Below are positions 1 through 8,463 of a stretch of 64,000 bases of DNA, piece after piece. Within the stretch, counting starts at the first letter, position 1; each line of letters begins with the position of its first letter. The notes below the pieces were generated by a model that searched no databases, was not told the origin of the DNA, and saw only the letters and a list, made by a program, of their open reading frames with translations. Source of the DNA: Gimesia algae (GTDB lineage: Bacteria > Planctomycetota > Planctomycetia > Planctomycetales > Planctomycetaceae); NCBI RefSeq assembly GCF_007746795.1, contig NZ_CP036343.1, positions 1,988,531-2,052,530 of the forward strand, given 5' to 3'. Made by a program: the position numbers and the translations under genes.

Positions 1-939
1 TTCCCGGCGGATGCACGGATCAAAGCGGTGCCTGGGCAACCCGGCGGCGTTTTGTTTGTCCTGTTCCAATCGTGTGCCGATGGTTTCTGTCTTACCACTA
101 CTGAGACGCTGCTGTTCCTGGAGGCAGCATTGCCGAAGATAGTTGTTGAGTTCCTCGAAATCTTCCATCTTGGGAACCGGAGTCGACCATTTCCGCTGCA
201 ACGTCTTCACGCGATTCTCAACGACCGGTTTTTCGTTCCCGCTGGCCGGCAGGCAGAACAGTGGTTCAAAGACATAATGACTTGCCAGGGCTGCATAACG
301 TTGGTTGATTTTGCGACTCCGCCCGCTGAGCACCGCGTCGGCTACCGTTTTCGGGTTGTCCCACCAGACTTCTTTGGGAACGCGATCAAAATACTCGAAC
401 GCCTGCACCATGCCTTCCAGAATCGCTTCGGTCCGTTCCGTCGGTAGAGCGATCACAAAGGGGGCGTTGGAATACGACCAGACCAGAATCAACACTGAAA
501 CCCGTCGTCGTCCGTCGGGAAAATCGACATAAATCTTGCCGAAGTCGGCTTCCAGCCGTTGGCCCGGTTGGTGATCAAGCGGGATGAATGTTTCACGTTT
601 ATTGGTTCGGTGCTTCCGCACGAATCGACAAACTGCATCGTAACCGCCGAGATAGCCGTGCTCGTCCCGCAGTCGCTCAAAGATTCGTTGTGCTGTGTGC
701 CGCTGTTTGGGTGGTTGCGATTCATCATCGGCGAGAATCTGTCGGATGGTCTCATGGAAGGGGCCCAGTCGGGGAGCCGCCTGAGTCTGGCGCTGCGAAT
801 ATTGTTGCGGTTGCCCTGCACCGTGTAATACTTCGCGGATCTTTCGCCGTGAATGATGAAATGTCCGAGCGATTTCCCGGATGCTCATCCCGTCGCGATG
901 AGCACGCCGTATACGTCCGTAATCGTCCACCGTAAGCAT
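1..939 (-). CDS. istA: IS21-family transposase IstA (partial, C-terminus outside window)
   Basis: An uninterrupted reading frame of 313 codons runs from the ATG at 939-937 to the window edge. It starts MLTVDDYGRIRRAHRDGMSI, and residues 10-40 form a helix-turn-helix of the IstA type (GMSIREIARTFHHSRRKI). An integrase core follows: the first catalytic Asp is D132 (LEADFGKIYVDF), the second D194 (KEVWWDNPKT), and the Glu is probably E241 (KPVVENRVKTLQRKW). IstA catalyses strand transfer together with the IstB ATPase. The frame shows no stop or frameshift in the visible part, so the enzyme may be functional. Full-length IstA is usually 400-550 residues, so about a quarter to two-fifths is missing here. 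Confidence 0.9.
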   Translation of the reverse strand, partial: MLTVDDYGRIRRAHRDGMSIREIARTFHHSRRKIREVLHGAGQPQQYSQRQTQAAPRLGPFHETIRQILADDESQPPKQRHTAQRIFERLRDEHGYLGGYDAVCRFVRKHRTNKRETFIPLDHQPGQRLEADFGKIYVDFPDGRRRVSVLILVWSYSNAPFVIALPTERTEAILEGMVQAFEYFDRVPKEVWWDNPKTVADAVLSGRSRKINQRYAALASHYVFEPLFCLPASGNEKPVVENRVKTLQRKWSTPVPKMEDFEELNNYLRQCCLQEQQRLSSGKTETIGTRLEQDKQNAAGLPRHRFDPCIRRE

Positions 940-994
940 CCTTCACCCCGAAACTGAAGGTCAAAAGCCTCCAGTATCAGGAACTTGCTACGAT

Positions 995-1054
995 GGGTCC
1001 ATTTTACGCGCCAATAACTCCCCCAAAGTGGGTCCGCTTTGCACGCCAATCTCC
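995..1054. repeat. Terminal direct repeats of the IS21 element
   Basis: Two copies of GGGTCC(A/G)(T/C)TTT(A/G)C(G/A)CGCCAAT lie at 995-1015 and 1030-1050, 35 bp apart, between the istA start and the presumed IS boundary. Such repeats are expected transposase binding sites at IS21 ends. Confidence 0.65.
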
Positions 1055-4000
1055 ATGGGGGCTTAGATAATTATAGACTCATCTTTGGAACTAACTCTAC
1101 ACAAGATGTACAAATTGTAGAAGACATAATCTATACCGCTTCCGGGAGTGCAGGGATGAGGGTCTATGATCTTGAAATTAAACCTCTGGCTCAGGGAACA
1201 ATCCAGAACGACGACTATGCGTTCCTCTCCATCTATGGTCCTTCACTCGTAGTCGAAGAAGCCACTGATGTGGTCACTTACACTGTAACATTAGACCATG
1301 CACTTGATGAAGAGCTTTATGTCGATGTCAGATCGTCTGATGGCTCAGCCACAACCGCTGATTCAGATTATTTAGAAGTATTCGAAACTCTTCATTTCGC
1401 TGCAGGTGCCACAAGCCAGACTTTTGATGTGCAAATACTGGATGACATGAAAGTCGAAGACCATGAAACATTTAATCTGATTCTGGAAAATCTCAATTAT
1501 ATGGGAGATCAGCTCGTTGCGATCCACAATAGTCAGGACATCATCTCACCAGTAATCATCAACAGCGACGCGGCAACTCTGACAATTGCAGATGTCTCTG
1601 AATCAGAAGGAGACTCTGGAACTAAGATGTTCAGTTTTGAAGTCACGACGGATCACATAGTCGATGAGGATGTCTCGTTTGAATTCAATACGCTTGCCGG
1701 AACTGCTGACACAGACGACTTTGACTCCACCACCAGTGGTACCGCGACAATCCTTGCAGGGCAGAGCTCTGTGACAATTGATGTAGAAGTAATCGGGGAC
1801 ACAATCGTCGAAATGGATGAACAGTTTACACTCGAATTATCCTCTCTGATTTCAGGAGGACGTAATGTCCAGTTCGAAGGCGGTGAATCAACACTACAGG
1901 CTACAGGCACCATCACTAACGAGGATACGGCATCTATTACAATCATTCAGTCAGATGTCTCACATTATGAAGGGACTGATGGTTTAACGACAGACTTTGA
2001 TTTCACTGTTCGTCTCTCAAATGCCGTCCAGGGCGGCTTTGACCTTGCCTATACAACCAACGACGGTTCAGCAACGATTACTGATAACGACTATATTGAC
2101 AACGATAGCACGCTGTCTTTCGCAGGTACAGCTAATGAAACCCAAACCATCACTGTGCAAGTTAACCACGACGCTGTAGTTGAACCAGACGAGACCTTTG
2201 ATTTACTGCTAGGCGCATTATCTAATCTCAATATCGCAATCGATACTGATGATATTACGATCCAATCCGCCGCCGCCACAGGTACAATCAAAGAAGATGA
2301 TTCCACAACACTGACAATTACCGATGTACAGAGATCAGAATCAGGGACCATGCGGTTTTATGTTAATTCCTCTCTTGCATTAGATACCGCATTTACTGTC
2401 GAGATTGCCACATCAGACGGTACAGCCACAGTGGCCGACAATGATTATATCGCAAAGAGCCAGGTCCTCACTTTTAATCCGGGTGATACCTCTGAATACT
2501 TTGACGTTGTGATCAATAGTGACTTAGTAGTTGAATTAGATGAAACTTTTACTGTTTCGCTTAGTGGAGTTTCCGGGAATATACTGCCTGTATTTTTAGG
2601 TAACAGTGCAACAGGAACAATCATAAATACTGACAATGCCTTACTTTCAGTAAATGATGTAGGGATCGACGAGGCTTCAGGTTTAATGACATTTACAGTC
2701 ACATCATCAAAGCCAATCGATACTGCAATAAGTTTTGAAATCAACACACAAGATGGAACAGCGATAGGCACATCGCCTTATTACAAAGACTATGAACCAC
2801 TTAGCACTACACTCACTCTAGATACTGGAACTCTAACTAAGACATTTTCAGTGAATATAAATCATGATCAAGGAAATATAATCTACCCAAATGCTCGGGT
2901 AGTTGAGCAACAAGAATCTTTTTTTGTGAACATGAGTAATTTGACTGACTCAGGTAGAGCTGTTTCGATTTCTGATGGAGTTGGTGAGGGAATAATTTAC
3001 GATAGTGATTCAACTGAATTATCTATCCAAGCTCAAACGGCTTATGAAAATGACGGCTATTTTACATTTATAGTCCAAGCAACTCCTTATATTACAGGTC
3101 ATCATTTATATTCAGAATTTGAGTTAGATATTCAGTTGCATCTTACTGGTGGAACTGCAGATGTGAGCGATTACGAATCTATCGATGGTAGAATAGTGCC
3201 CCTGAACTTTCATTACTCTAATAGTGCATCTTTCACAGTGCCAATTTATGATAATGCTTTAGTTGAACCGGATGAGATTTTTACCTTTTTTATAACTATA
3301 CATGATGCTAATGGTGTCAATGCAACCATAGATGACGGGTTGGCTCAAGGAACTATATTGAATGATGATACCCAACAAACACTTTCAGTTTCTTCACCTT
3401 CTCAAACTTTGTTTGAAGGGATTCCACCTACCCCAGAACTATATTACATCCCTGTGTCGCTTGATGAACCAGCGGCGTATGGTATTAATTTTAACTATAA
3501 TTTTACTGATGGAACTGCGATTTACGGAACAGATTATTATACTTCTGTTGGCCCTTCAGGATCTTCTTTTATCCCAGCTGGACAAACCGTTTTAAATATC
3601 CCTTTATACATAGAAGGTGATATCGTATCAGATATTGATGAAACTTTTACTTTTTCGATCTCAAATATCACATCAATTAGTGATATTATCTCTGGTAATA
3701 CTTCTATAGTCGGAACAATCAAAGATATTCCTTTTGAACTTCTTGAAGGTTCCACCTCCCCCAACACGACCATCAACACTTCTCTTGTCATGACCCCCAC
3801 AGTTACTGATGCCAATGGTGAAACAGCCGTGGTGCCGGAGAGTGAGGCGTGGATTCATGAGTGGGACAGTTTCTGGGTGGAGGTCTGGGGGAATACGACT
3901 GATGGAACCGGCTTCAGTGGCGGGGTTTTTGATTTGGATTATAACACTGAATACTTTACCGCCACCGAAATTGAATACGGGGCTGCCTTTGGGGAAAACT

Positions 4001-5520
4001 CCACTGCCGTGATTGATGATGAAACAGGCGTTGTGTCCGGAATCAGCGGTTCGAACAGTCTCGATTCCCTGGGGGGCAGCGATCAGGTGCTGCTGGCTCG
4101 GGTGAAGTTCGAATCGCTGGTCGATGACAATGTCGCCATCGATCTGGAAACGGGCTATCTCGGACCACATGACCTGGGACTGCGGGTCAAAAATGCGCAC
4201 CTTGGCATCGTCGATGAAGAGAGCGTGAACCCCACCATCCAGACCAACCCGGCTACCGATCTGTGGGCAGTCCCCTACGATGTGGATGACAATGGCACGA
4301 TCAACTACCGCGATCTGATCGAGCTGGTTAATACTTTCAATGACTCTGTATTTGATGCTGAAGCCAATCTGGCCTGGACACTGGATTTTGATAAAAGCAC
4401 GAAAGTGAACTACAGAGACTTAATCCATATGGCCTCGAACTATGGGAAATCCAAATTCAAAGATAGTGACGTCATCTTACCCGTCAATTTCCCGCAAAAA
4501 TGGTATGGCCCTGAAGTGGAAGCTGAGGGAGAAGACACATTTGATGATGTCATTGATGCCGCCGTTGATGAATGGAAAGAAGAACTGGGAGTGGAAGATC
4601 TCAGTATTCAGGTCGTTGTAGCCGATCTGGCTGACCAGCAACTGGGGGGTGGCCAGATTCTGGAACTCGATGAAAACGGTATCCCGATTCGCGGGCGCAT
4701 CTATATCGATGATGACGCCACGGGGATTGGCTGGTATTCATCCATCGAAGGCGCATCATTTGACGAAAACGGACTGGCACTGCCCGGCTCTGCTGCCGAA
4801 GGACATTACGATCTTTATAGTGTGCTCCTGCACGAAATCGGTCACGTGGTTGGCTTCACCAGTACCTACACTGCCTTCAGTGATCTGGTCGAAACCAATG
4901 AGAATGATGAGAAGCTGTTTGTGGGATCCGATTTCATAGTCCAGTTGACCGATGATGGAGTCCACATCGATCAACCCGTCGATCTGATGAATCCCACATT
5001 AGATCCCTCCACGCGAAAAACGATCTCTGCTTTGGATATCCAGATTCTACAAGAGGTTTACGCCAATGCTGCAGGTGCTTCTCTCAACTCATCTGCACAG
5101 GCCATGATTGATGCCCATCTGCATTTAACGGGTACGAATCCAGCAACAAAGCAACCTGCGATCAAACAAACCGACTCGGAAGCAGAAGTCTTTAATGCTT
5201 CCAGCTATTACCAGGAAGTTCAGCAACCTGCGTATATTGAAACAGACGATAAACTCTATCAAGGCCTGATTTTGACTGCGGATCCATTGCTGTCAGCATA
5301 TACGACCAGTAGGAATGATGAGTTCGATGGCTCCCTGCTGAACATGGTTGAAGATTCTGACAGTCTGATTGCAGTCGCTGTAGAAAAGTCGAATCTCAAT
5401 GATGACATCCTCTCCCGCTTTGATTTCGACGATGAAGAAAACGAATATGATTTCGAACAGGAATTGGCTGAAGAAGAGTTGAACAGTGTCTTCTCAGACT
5501 GGACAGGACCGATTATTTAA
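1039..5520 (+). CDS. Calx-beta / dockerin / metzincin-like exoprotein, 5'-truncated by IS21
   Basis: A large surface or secreted protein (1493 codons open) lacking its natural N-terminus: the first six codons, from a TTG, lie within the IS21 end, and no signal peptide is present. Roughly seven Calx-beta-type repeats of 105-125 residues span about residues 60-900, most closing with a GTIxNDD or GTIxDxD signature. Next comes a cohesin-like beta region (about 905-1070), a type I dockerin-like pair of Ca-binding loops (DVDDNGTINYRDL and DFDKSTKVNYRDL, about 1085-1140), and a zinc-protease region with HEIGHVVGF at about 1265 and a probable Met-turn (DLMNPTL) near 1316. The last 60 residues are very acidic. 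Repeats 5-7 (about 2640-3750) are clearly A+T-richer than the rest. Likely roles are Ca-dependent adhesion and proteolysis at the cell surface. It is probably not expressed as an exported product now. Confidence 0.8.
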   Translation: MHANLHGGLDNYRLIFGTNSTQDVQIVEDIIYTASGSAGMRVYDLEIKPLAQGTIQNDDYAFLSIYGPSLVVEEATDVVTYTVTLDHALDEELYVDVRSSDGSATTADSDYLEVFETLHFAAGATSQTFDVQILDDMKVEDHETFNLILENLNYMGDQLVAIHNSQDIISPVIINSDAATLTIADVSESEGDSGTKMFSFEVTTDHIVDEDVSFEFNTLAGTADTDDFDSTTSGTATILAGQSSVTIDVEVIGDTIVEMDEQFTLELSSLISGGRNVQFEGGESTLQATGTITNEDTASITIIQSDVSHYEGTDGLTTDFDFTVRLSNAVQGGFDLAYTTNDGSATITDNDYIDNDSTLSFAGTANETQTITVQVNHDAVVEPDETFDLLLGALSNLNIAIDTDDITIQSAAATGTIKEDDSTTLTITDVQRSESGTMRFYVNSSLALDTAFTVEIATSDGTATVADNDYIAKSQVLTFNPGDTSEYFDVVINSDLVVELDETFTVSLSGVSGNILPVFLGNSATGTIINTDNALLSVNDVGIDEASGLMTFTVTSSKPIDTAISFEINTQDGTAIGTSPYYKDYEPLSTTLTLDTGTLTKTFSVNINHDQGNIIYPNARVVEQQESFFVNMSNLTDSGRAVSISDGVGEGIIYDSDSTELSIQAQTAYENDGYFTFIVQATPYITGHHLYSEFELDIQLHLTGGTADVSDYESIDGRIVPLNFHYSNSASFTVPIYDNALVEPDEIFTFFITIHDANGVNATIDDGLAQGTILNDDTQQTLSVSSPSQTLFEGIPPTPELYYIPVSLDEPAAYGINFNYNFTDGTAIYGTDYYTSVGPSGSSFIPAGQTVLNIPLYIEGDIVSDIDETFTFSISNITSISDIISGNTSIVGTIKDIPFELLEGSTSPNTTINTSLVMTPTVTDANGETAVVPESEAWIHEWDSFWVEVWGNTTDGTGFSGGVFDLDYNTEYFTATEIEYGAAFGENSTAVIDDETGVVSGISGSNSLDSLGGSDQVLLARVKFESLVDDNVAIDLETGYLGPHDLGLRVKNAHLGIVDEESVNPTIQTNPATDLWAVPYDVDDNGTINYRDLIELVNTFNDSVFDAEANLAWTLDFDKSTKVNYRDLIHMASNYGKSKFKDSDVILPVNFPQKWYGPEVEAEGEDTFDDVIDAAVDEWKEELGVEDLSIQVVVADLADQQLGGGQILELDENGIPIRGRIYIDDDATGIGWYSSIEGASFDENGLALPGSAAEGHYDLYSVLLHEIGHVVGFTSTYTAFSDLVETNENDEKLFVGSDFIVQLTDDGVHIDQPVDLMNPTLDPSTRKTISALDIQILQEVYANAAGASLNSSAQAMIDAHLHLTGTNPATKQPAIKQTDSEAEVFNASSYYQEVQQPAYIETDDKLYQGLILTADPLLSAYTTSRNDEFDGSLLNMVEDSDSLIAVAVEKSNLNDDILSRFDFDDEENEYDFEQELAEEELNSVFSDWTGPII

Positions 5521-5673
5521 AGATCTCGCATTGTTGTTGAAAATCGTTTAAATATCATCGTGTGATGCGCTCTGGAATCTCGGATTCAGAATTTTGATTC
5601 AGGTCTCCTATTCAAAAAACTGATCCAGTTGTTATACAGGTTCTTAGCGTCCTTTTGACGAGGAGAACTTTTG
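5521..5673. other. Intergenic gap downstream of the Calx-beta gene
   Basis: This 150-bp stretch contains no gene and no clear terminator. It ends with a good ribosome binding site (GAGGAG at 5660-5665) for the IS3 orfA fragment that follows. Confidence 0.5.
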
Positions 5674-5874
5674 ATGAACAAGCGAAGAAAACGTCACAAC
5701 CCCGAGCAGATTGTCCGTAAGTTGCGTGATACAGATGCGATGCTGAATGCCGGTAAAGATCTGGCTTCCGTGCTGCAGAATCTCGAGGTCAGTGAATCCA
5801 CTTATCAGCGCTGGCGGATTCAGTACGGGGGCATAAAATCGGAAGAAGCCAAGATACTGATCGAGCGTTGGTGA
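5674..5874 (+). pseudogene. IS3-family OrfA, truncated N-terminal fragment
   Basis: The ATG at 5674 is preceded by GAGGAG. The product starts MNKRRKRHNPEQIVRKLRD and matches the helix-turn-helix region of IS3-type OrfA proteins (EQIVRKLRD, LEVSESTYQRWR, GGIKSEEAK). The frame departs from the family after about 60 residues (EEAKILIERW, then stop), before the leucine-zipper part. Neither the rest of orfA nor orfB is recognisable downstream. A related, more decayed piece lies on the other strand at 28471-28590. Confidence 0.75.
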
Positions 5875-6450
5875 AGAGATCACAATGCGATCAGACCACA
5901 CAGTTCATTAGGCTAGAGAGCCCCTGTGCCGGAGGCGAAGCTGCTCTGTTCGCCTGCTTCCGCTCCGCTTCAGAATTCTTTTCCACGGCGATGCCCATTA
6001 CACCGTCTGATCCTGACAAGTCAAACATACAAAGTCGTGTGACTGGTGTCATTCGTGGGGGCACGTCAGGACTGCAAGAGTAGAGACGGGCATGAAATCA
6101 TTTGTTGAGTTTCTTCTGGGAGGTATATGAAATAATCACCCCAGACCGCTGGGCGAGGTGAATAGGAAGTTCACAGAATTAATATGCTTACTAAAATGCG
6201 TATAAAACTTTTCCGGAGGAAGTCCAATATACACAGTGCTGTCGGTGATTACTTTTTGATTGGATACAAGAGGTCTCCCCACTAAGAAAAAACGACTGCA
6301 CCGCCCGTAGTTGCGGCGACGATCGAGAACGTGATGTGATCAGACCTGTATAGCTGGAACTTTGTGGGACTGGATTACATAATAGGGAGCCATTGAGAAA
6401 TCCTGGTAAGAAGAATACCGTGGAACACAGTTAACATAGTCAGCTAATCA
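5875..6450. other. Gene-poor stretch between IS3 fragment and SGNH hydrolase
   Basis: No open frame here resembles a gene. The DNA between the IS3 fragment and the leader repeat at 6451 has no recognisable transposon end and no strong hairpin. It may be residual IS or degraded gene material. Confidence 0.4.
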
Positions 6451-6498
6451 TGCCTGGAGCGGTTTCAGGCTCAACACCAATGGAAAATCCCGGTTAAT
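6451..6498 (+). promoter_or_regulatory. Dyad-plus-box leader element, copy 1 of 4
   Basis: Starts GCCTGGA-GCGGT-TTCAGGC (arms pair at 6 of 7 positions) and continues into CCAATGGAAAATCCCGGTTAA. The same arrangement lies upstream of 12383, 39992 and 45359. It ends 17 bp before the GTG start of the SGNH hydrolase, so it may be an operator or promoter, or part of the 5' leader. The role is inferred only from conservation and position. Confidence 0.55.
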
Positions 6499-6515
6499 AT
6501 CAGATTGAGTGACTC

Positions 6516-7643
6516 GTGCAAAAATTAAACACCCCCCGATTGCTGATCCGTTTATCGTTCCTCTTACTTCTGTCAGCGTTACCCGCCGCCGCTGCAGAGA
6601 AAACAAACTCTCTACAACTCACGTTACCGTCCACGCTTTATGCAGTGCCGGGCGTAGAGATGAATATCTACTACGACAACATCGTGCTGACCGAAACACC
6701 AGAAAAATATCGGTTTGAAGTCAGTTGTAAAATCGGCACTGCCGAGCAGGACCACTGGACCGTCACGCCAACACCGTCCGATGTGGGACAGCATCCGTTG
6801 TCGGTCAAAGTGACTGACGCCAACGGAACGATCCTGGGAACGGCGAAAACAATCCTGCATGTTTCGGCCGCCAATTCGGGTTCCCATCGCGACACGTTTC
6901 GGTTGTTAATTATCGGCGACAGCTTAACACACGCAACCACATATTCGAACGAAATCGCCCGACTCCTCTCGACACCCGGCAATCCGAAATGGCAAATGCT
7001 GGGAACACACAAACCGAAATCCGCCGCTGCGGGTGTTGCCCATGAAGGTTACGGCGGTTGGACCTGGCAACGGTTCGTCTCGCAGTATGAACCAAACCCC
7101 GATGGTACTCACCGCAAACGCAGCAGCCCATTCGTGTATCTCGGCAAGGACGGCAAACCGGGCCTGGACTTCAAACGCTACTTTAAGGAAGAATGCAACG
7201 GCAACACGCCAGACGCTGTGGTCATTATGCTGGGCATCAATGATTGTTTCTCAGCGAAACAGGACGCCATTGATGCAAAAATCGATGGTATGTTCGCCCA
7301 GGCTGATATTTTAATCAAAGCCCTGCAAGCCGCCGCGCCGCAGGCAGAGGTGGGGATTTGTTTGACCACGCCCGGGAATTCCCGTCAGGAAGCATTTTTT
7401 GCCAACTACAAAGACAAATACAGCCGTTGGGGCTGGAAAAATATTCAACACCGACTGGTGCAACGGCAAATCGAAAAATTCACAGGCCGCGAAAAACAAA
7501 ATCTGTTTATCATCCCCACCGAGTTAAACCTCGATATCGTCAACGGCTACCCCGTCAACAACGGCGTTCACCCCAACAAAGTCGGTTACCAGCAAATCGG
7601 GGCGAGTATTTATTCGTGGTTAAAACATCGGCTGGAAGAGTGA
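6516..7643 (+). CDS. Secreted SGNH/GDSL-family hydrolase
   Basis: A 375-residue exported esterase or deacetylase-like protein. Residues 1-27 are a signal peptide (basic start, LSFLLLLSALPAAAA). Residues about 30-118 form a beta-rich N-terminal domain, and the SGNH hydrolase fold follows. Visible blocks are block I GDSLTH with nucleophile Ser136, block II GYGGWTW, block III GIND, and block V NGVHPNKVGY with His352. The residue three before this His, normally Asp in the Ser-His-Asp triad, is Asn349. Such enzymes usually deacylate polysaccharides, lipids or glycans; the substrate cannot be told. The start is a GTG without a clear ribosome binding site. The gene stands alone between the leader repeat and the arsenic island. 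Confidence 0.8.
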   Translation: MQKLNTPRLLIRLSFLLLLSALPAAAAEKTNSLQLTLPSTLYAVPGVEMNIYYDNIVLTETPEKYRFEVSCKIGTAEQDHWTVTPTPSDVGQHPLSVKVTDANGTILGTAKTILHVSAANSGSHRDTFRLLIIGDSLTHATTYSNEIARLLSTPGNPKWQMLGTHKPKSAAAGVAHEGYGGWTWQRFVSQYEPNPDGTHRKRSSPFVYLGKDGKPGLDFKRYFKEECNGNTPDAVVIMLGINDCFSAKQDAIDAKIDGMFAQADILIKALQAAAPQAEVGICLTTPGNSRQEAFFANYKDKYSRWGWKNIQHRLVQRQIEKFTGREKQNLFIIPTELNLDIVNGYPVNNGVHPNKVGYQQIGASIYSWLKHRLEE

Positions 7644-7724
7644 GGACGAACTCCCCCGGGCATTCGCAAAAAAGACTCTGTCCAAAGAAAATACCAGACA
7701 AAGTACTGAATGCTTTCATAATCT

Positions 7725-7754
7725 CCCCAACCAGGAATACTTTCGTGGTTGGGG
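7725..7754. other. 9-bp perfect hairpin downstream of SGNH hydrolase
   Basis: CCCCAACCA (7725-7733) and TGGTTGGGG (7746-7754) form a perfect stem around a 12-base loop, 82 bp after the stop codon of the SGNH gene. No T-run follows on either strand, so it is not a classical intrinsic terminator, although it may stall or protect the transcript end. Confidence 0.45.
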
Positions 7755-7938
7755 CGGTGCCCAATGAGTCTCAAAATCAACCCCGCCTGTGCAAACCAAG
7801 ATACTGAACACAAGACGTGAGATCAGATGGAGTTAACCCCCCTCAGCGCTGGCGGCGCAGAACCAAAAAGATCTGGTGGAAGTGTTGCCTTGAAAACACT
7901 TTTCGAATTTCGCTGTATGAGATTGGCATTTTTTCATC

Positions 7939-7979
7939 TTGACAAAAAACATGCAGTAACATATCGTTAATCGACGATA
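7939..7979 (+). promoter_or_regulatory. arsR promoter with ArsR-type operator
   Basis: TTGACA at 7939-7944, a 17-bp spacer and TATCGT at 7962-7967 form a sigma-70-like promoter. The -10 lies inside a dyad TATCG-N8-CGATA (7962-7979), whose core TCGACGATA recurs before arsM at 8429-8437. An ArsR-family repressor bound here would block RNA polymerase until As(III) or Sb(III) releases it. The roles follow from the family; the sites themselves are visible. Confidence 0.7.
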
Positions 7980-8020
7980 ACGAATATAGCAAGTCTGGAT
8001 TTGACAGGCAAAGGTCAAAT

Positions 8021-8359
8021 ATGATGGTCAAAGCGAAAGTAAACTCCGAAAAGTGCTGTACCACCGGCGAAAAACTGGCATTGCCGGATGTCGCCTGGGC
8101 AGAGGATCTGTCCAAGCTTTCCTGGGCTCTGGCTCACCCGGCCCGCGTGCGCATCGTTCGACTACTGATCAACCGGACCGCATGCATGTGCGGTGAGATC
8201 GTCGAGGAGATGCCTTTGGCTCAGTCAACGGTTTCTCAGCACTTAAAAATTCTGAAGGAAACAGGCCTGGTGCAAGGCGAAATCGATGGCCCGCGCGTTT
8301 GCTACTGCATCAATCAGGATATGCTGACAAAGCTGAAAAAGCTGGTCGCAGAGTTGTAA
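8021..8359 (+). CDS. arsR: ArsR-family metalloregulatory repressor
   Basis: A 112-residue winged-helix repressor of the ArsR/SmtB family. ALAHPARVRIVRLLI leads into the metal-binding helix with Cys55-x-Cys57 (TACMCGEIVEEM), equivalent to the ELCVCDL site for As(III). The recognition helix AQSTVSQHLKILKETGLV and the wing GEIDGPRVCYCI follow. Vicinal Cys12-Cys13 and Cys94/Cys96 are further possible thiol ligands. The protein probably binds the operator at 7962-7979 (autoregulation) and the near-identical site at 8420-8437 before arsM. It heads the arsenic gene cluster. Confidence 0.9.
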   Translation: MMVKAKVNSEKCCTTGEKLALPDVAWAEDLSKLSWALAHPARVRIVRLLINRTACMCGEIVEEMPLAQSTVSQHLKILKETGLVQGEIDGPRVCYCINQDMLTKLKKLVAEL

Positions 8360-8419
8360 TGGAATTAGTTAAACGCCAGTGGGCTCTGGCCAATTACTGG
8401 CAAATATTTTAACCATACC

Positions 8420-8437
8420 TATCGCCATTCGACGATA
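8420..8437 (+). promoter_or_regulatory. Second ArsR-type operator, upstream of arsM-arsD
   Basis: TATCG-N8-CGATA with the same core TCGACGATA as the site before arsR. It is nested in a further perfect dyad ATCGCC...GGCGAT (8421-8442). It lies 26 bp before the arsM ATG, just upstream of the AAGGAG ribosome binding site (8452-8457), so arsM may have its own repressed promoter. Confidence 0.65.
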
Positions 8438-8463
8438 GGCGATTTATAATAAAGGAGCAGTCA

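Larger units (their letters stand above)
1..1055 (-). mobile_element. IS21-family insertion sequence, partial (left end and istA)
   Basis: This is the istA-proximal end of an IS21-type element, reading leftwards and leaving the window at base 1; istB would lie outside. The outer boundary is inferred at about 1055, where the minus strand begins TGGAGATTGGCG. Just inside it are two related direct repeats at 995-1021 and 1030-1054, both starting GGGTCC and containing CGCCAAT, as is usual for the multiple end repeats of IS21 elements. The DNA to the right begins mid-way through a Calx-beta protein, so the element probably inserted into that gene or removed its 5' part by a later rearrangement. 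Confidence 0.85.

Noticed and set aside
1-964. Several plus- and minus-strand frames of 60-140 codons over the first kilobase (for example 28-447 plus, 489-821 minus).
   Set aside because: They are shadows of the istA frame on the minus strand, which is open to the window edge and has the family motifs.
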